From the NCBI GenBank assembly GCA_004555735.1, contig SFHH01000130.1, forward strand, positions 1 to 5,623: 5,623 bases of DNA, written 5' to 3'. This DNA is from Acidaminococcus fermentans (GTDB lineage Bacteria; Bacillota_C; Negativicutes; Acidaminococcales; Acidaminococcaceae). How positions within the stretch are numbered: position 1 is the first letter of the stretch; each line of letters opens with the position of its first letter. A model generated the notes under the pieces. The model did not search any database. It worked only from the letters and a program-made list of their open reading frames with translations, and was not told where the DNA came from. Below are positions 5,133 to 5,623 of the stretch, piece after piece. The position numbers and the translations under genes are program-made.

Positions 5133-5623
5133 ATGAAGGAAACAGCCTTTGGAAAAATCAATCTGGGACTCAGCGTCCTGGGTCGGCGCCCGGATGGCTA
5201 CCACCAGGTGGATATGATCATGCAGTCCATTTCTCTGGCAGATTGCATCAACTTTGTCCCGGCGGAAGCTTTCGGGGTGGAGACGGACGATCCTGGACTG
5301 CCCTGCGACGGCAGCAATCTGATGGTAAAGGCGGCCCGGGCTTTTGCCCAGCGGACAGGGAAACCGATCTCTTATCACCTGACCTGTGCCAAACGGATCT
5401 TCTTGGCAGCCGGACTGGCCGGGGGCAGCACCGATGCGGCAGCAGTCCTCCGGGGCCTCAATGACCTTTCCGGAAAAACCTTGGACCGGGCTGCCCTGGA
5501 GGAACTGGCAGCCTCCATCGGCAGCGATGTCCCTTTCTGTCTGTACGGAGGTACCCAGCGGGCCCGGGGACGGGGGGAACGGATGACCGTGCTGCCGGCG
5601 GTGCCCCGGCTGGACATGGTTCT
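5133..5623 (+). CDS. ispE: 4-diphosphocytidyl-2-C-methyl-D-erythritol kinase, N-terminal part (cut by right edge)
   Basis: IspE phosphorylates 4-diphosphocytidyl-2-C-methyl-D-erythritol with ATP in the non-mevalonate (MEP) pathway to isoprenoid precursors, in the cytoplasm. The 163 visible codons cover a bit over half of the usual 280-300 residues. The N-terminus has the family pattern GKINLGLSVLGRRPDGYHQV (7-26) with the conserved lysine at 8. The GHMP-kinase ATP-binding loop is AAGLAGGSTDAAAVLRGLN (92-110), and IGSDVPFCLYGG (129-140) carries Asp132, which aligns with the catalytic aspartate of the E. coli enzyme. RGRGERMTVLP, the end of the visible part, also fits. Residue 90 is Phe where the family usually has Pro ahead of the ATP loop. 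The reading frame stays open to the right edge without a stop. The gene is divergent from the YitT-family gene and seems to have its own promoter. Confidence 0.95.
   Translation, partial: MKETAFGKINLGLSVLGRRPDGYHQVDMIMQSISLADCINFVPAEAFGVETDDPGLPCDGSNLMVKAARAFAQRTGKPISYHLTCAKRIFLAAGLAGGSTDAAAVLRGLNDLSGKTLDRAALEELAASIGSDVPFCLYGGTQRARGRGERMTVLPAVPRLDMV

Noticed and set aside
5036..5464. A 142-codon plus-strand frame with ATG at the candidate -10 end, running into ispE
   Set aside because: After base 5133 it is the wrong frame of ispE, and no binding site precedes its ATG, which would be almost at the predicted transcription start.

Overview
The window looks like an ordinary chromosomal stretch from a GC-rich member of the Firmicutes. 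Supporting signs are strong AGGAGG-type ribosome binding sites, GTG starts, a YitT-family membrane protein, a Gram-positive-type IspE, and holA directly behind comEC. A Negativicutes lineage, such as a glutamate-fermenting Acidaminococcus relative, would fit the base composition and the GltS transporter. That placement is inference only; no marker gene here fixes it.

Layout. (1) Bases 1-1662 (+) hold the C-terminal part of comEC, the membrane channel for DNA uptake, with its metallo-beta-lactamase-like domain intact; the N-terminus lies left of the window. (2) Bases 1676-2740 (+) are holA, the delta subunit of the DNA polymerase III clamp loader, from a GTG start 13 bases after comEC. (3) Bases 2761-3966 (+) are gltS, a sodium/glutamate symporter, 20 bases after holA. 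These three same-strand genes have no terminator between them and probably form one transcript. (4) Bases 3968-4003 form a perfect 16-bp hairpin that can end transcription from both sides. (5) Bases 3998-4870 (-) encode a YitT-family membrane protein, convergent with gltS; its stop codon lies inside the hairpin. (6) Bases 4871-5132 are a non-coding divergent regulatory region with a candidate promoter for each side, a 9-bp inverted repeat and spaced A-tracts. (7) Bases 5133-5623 (+) are the start of ispE of the non-mevalonate isoprenoid pathway, cut by the right edge.

The genes do not make up one new system. comEC and holA are a common neighbour pair concerned with DNA; gltS appears to share their transcript without an obvious functional link. 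The most unusual signal is inside comEC: about 130 bases of very AT-rich coding sequence (24% GC over 1141-1260, against 63-68% in 60-base samples on either side). It falls between the first metal-binding motif and the rest of the nuclease-like domain, uses different codons from the rest of the gene, and contains two in-phase slippery heptamers, one identical to that of E. coli dnaX. A milder AT-rich patch occurs in holA.
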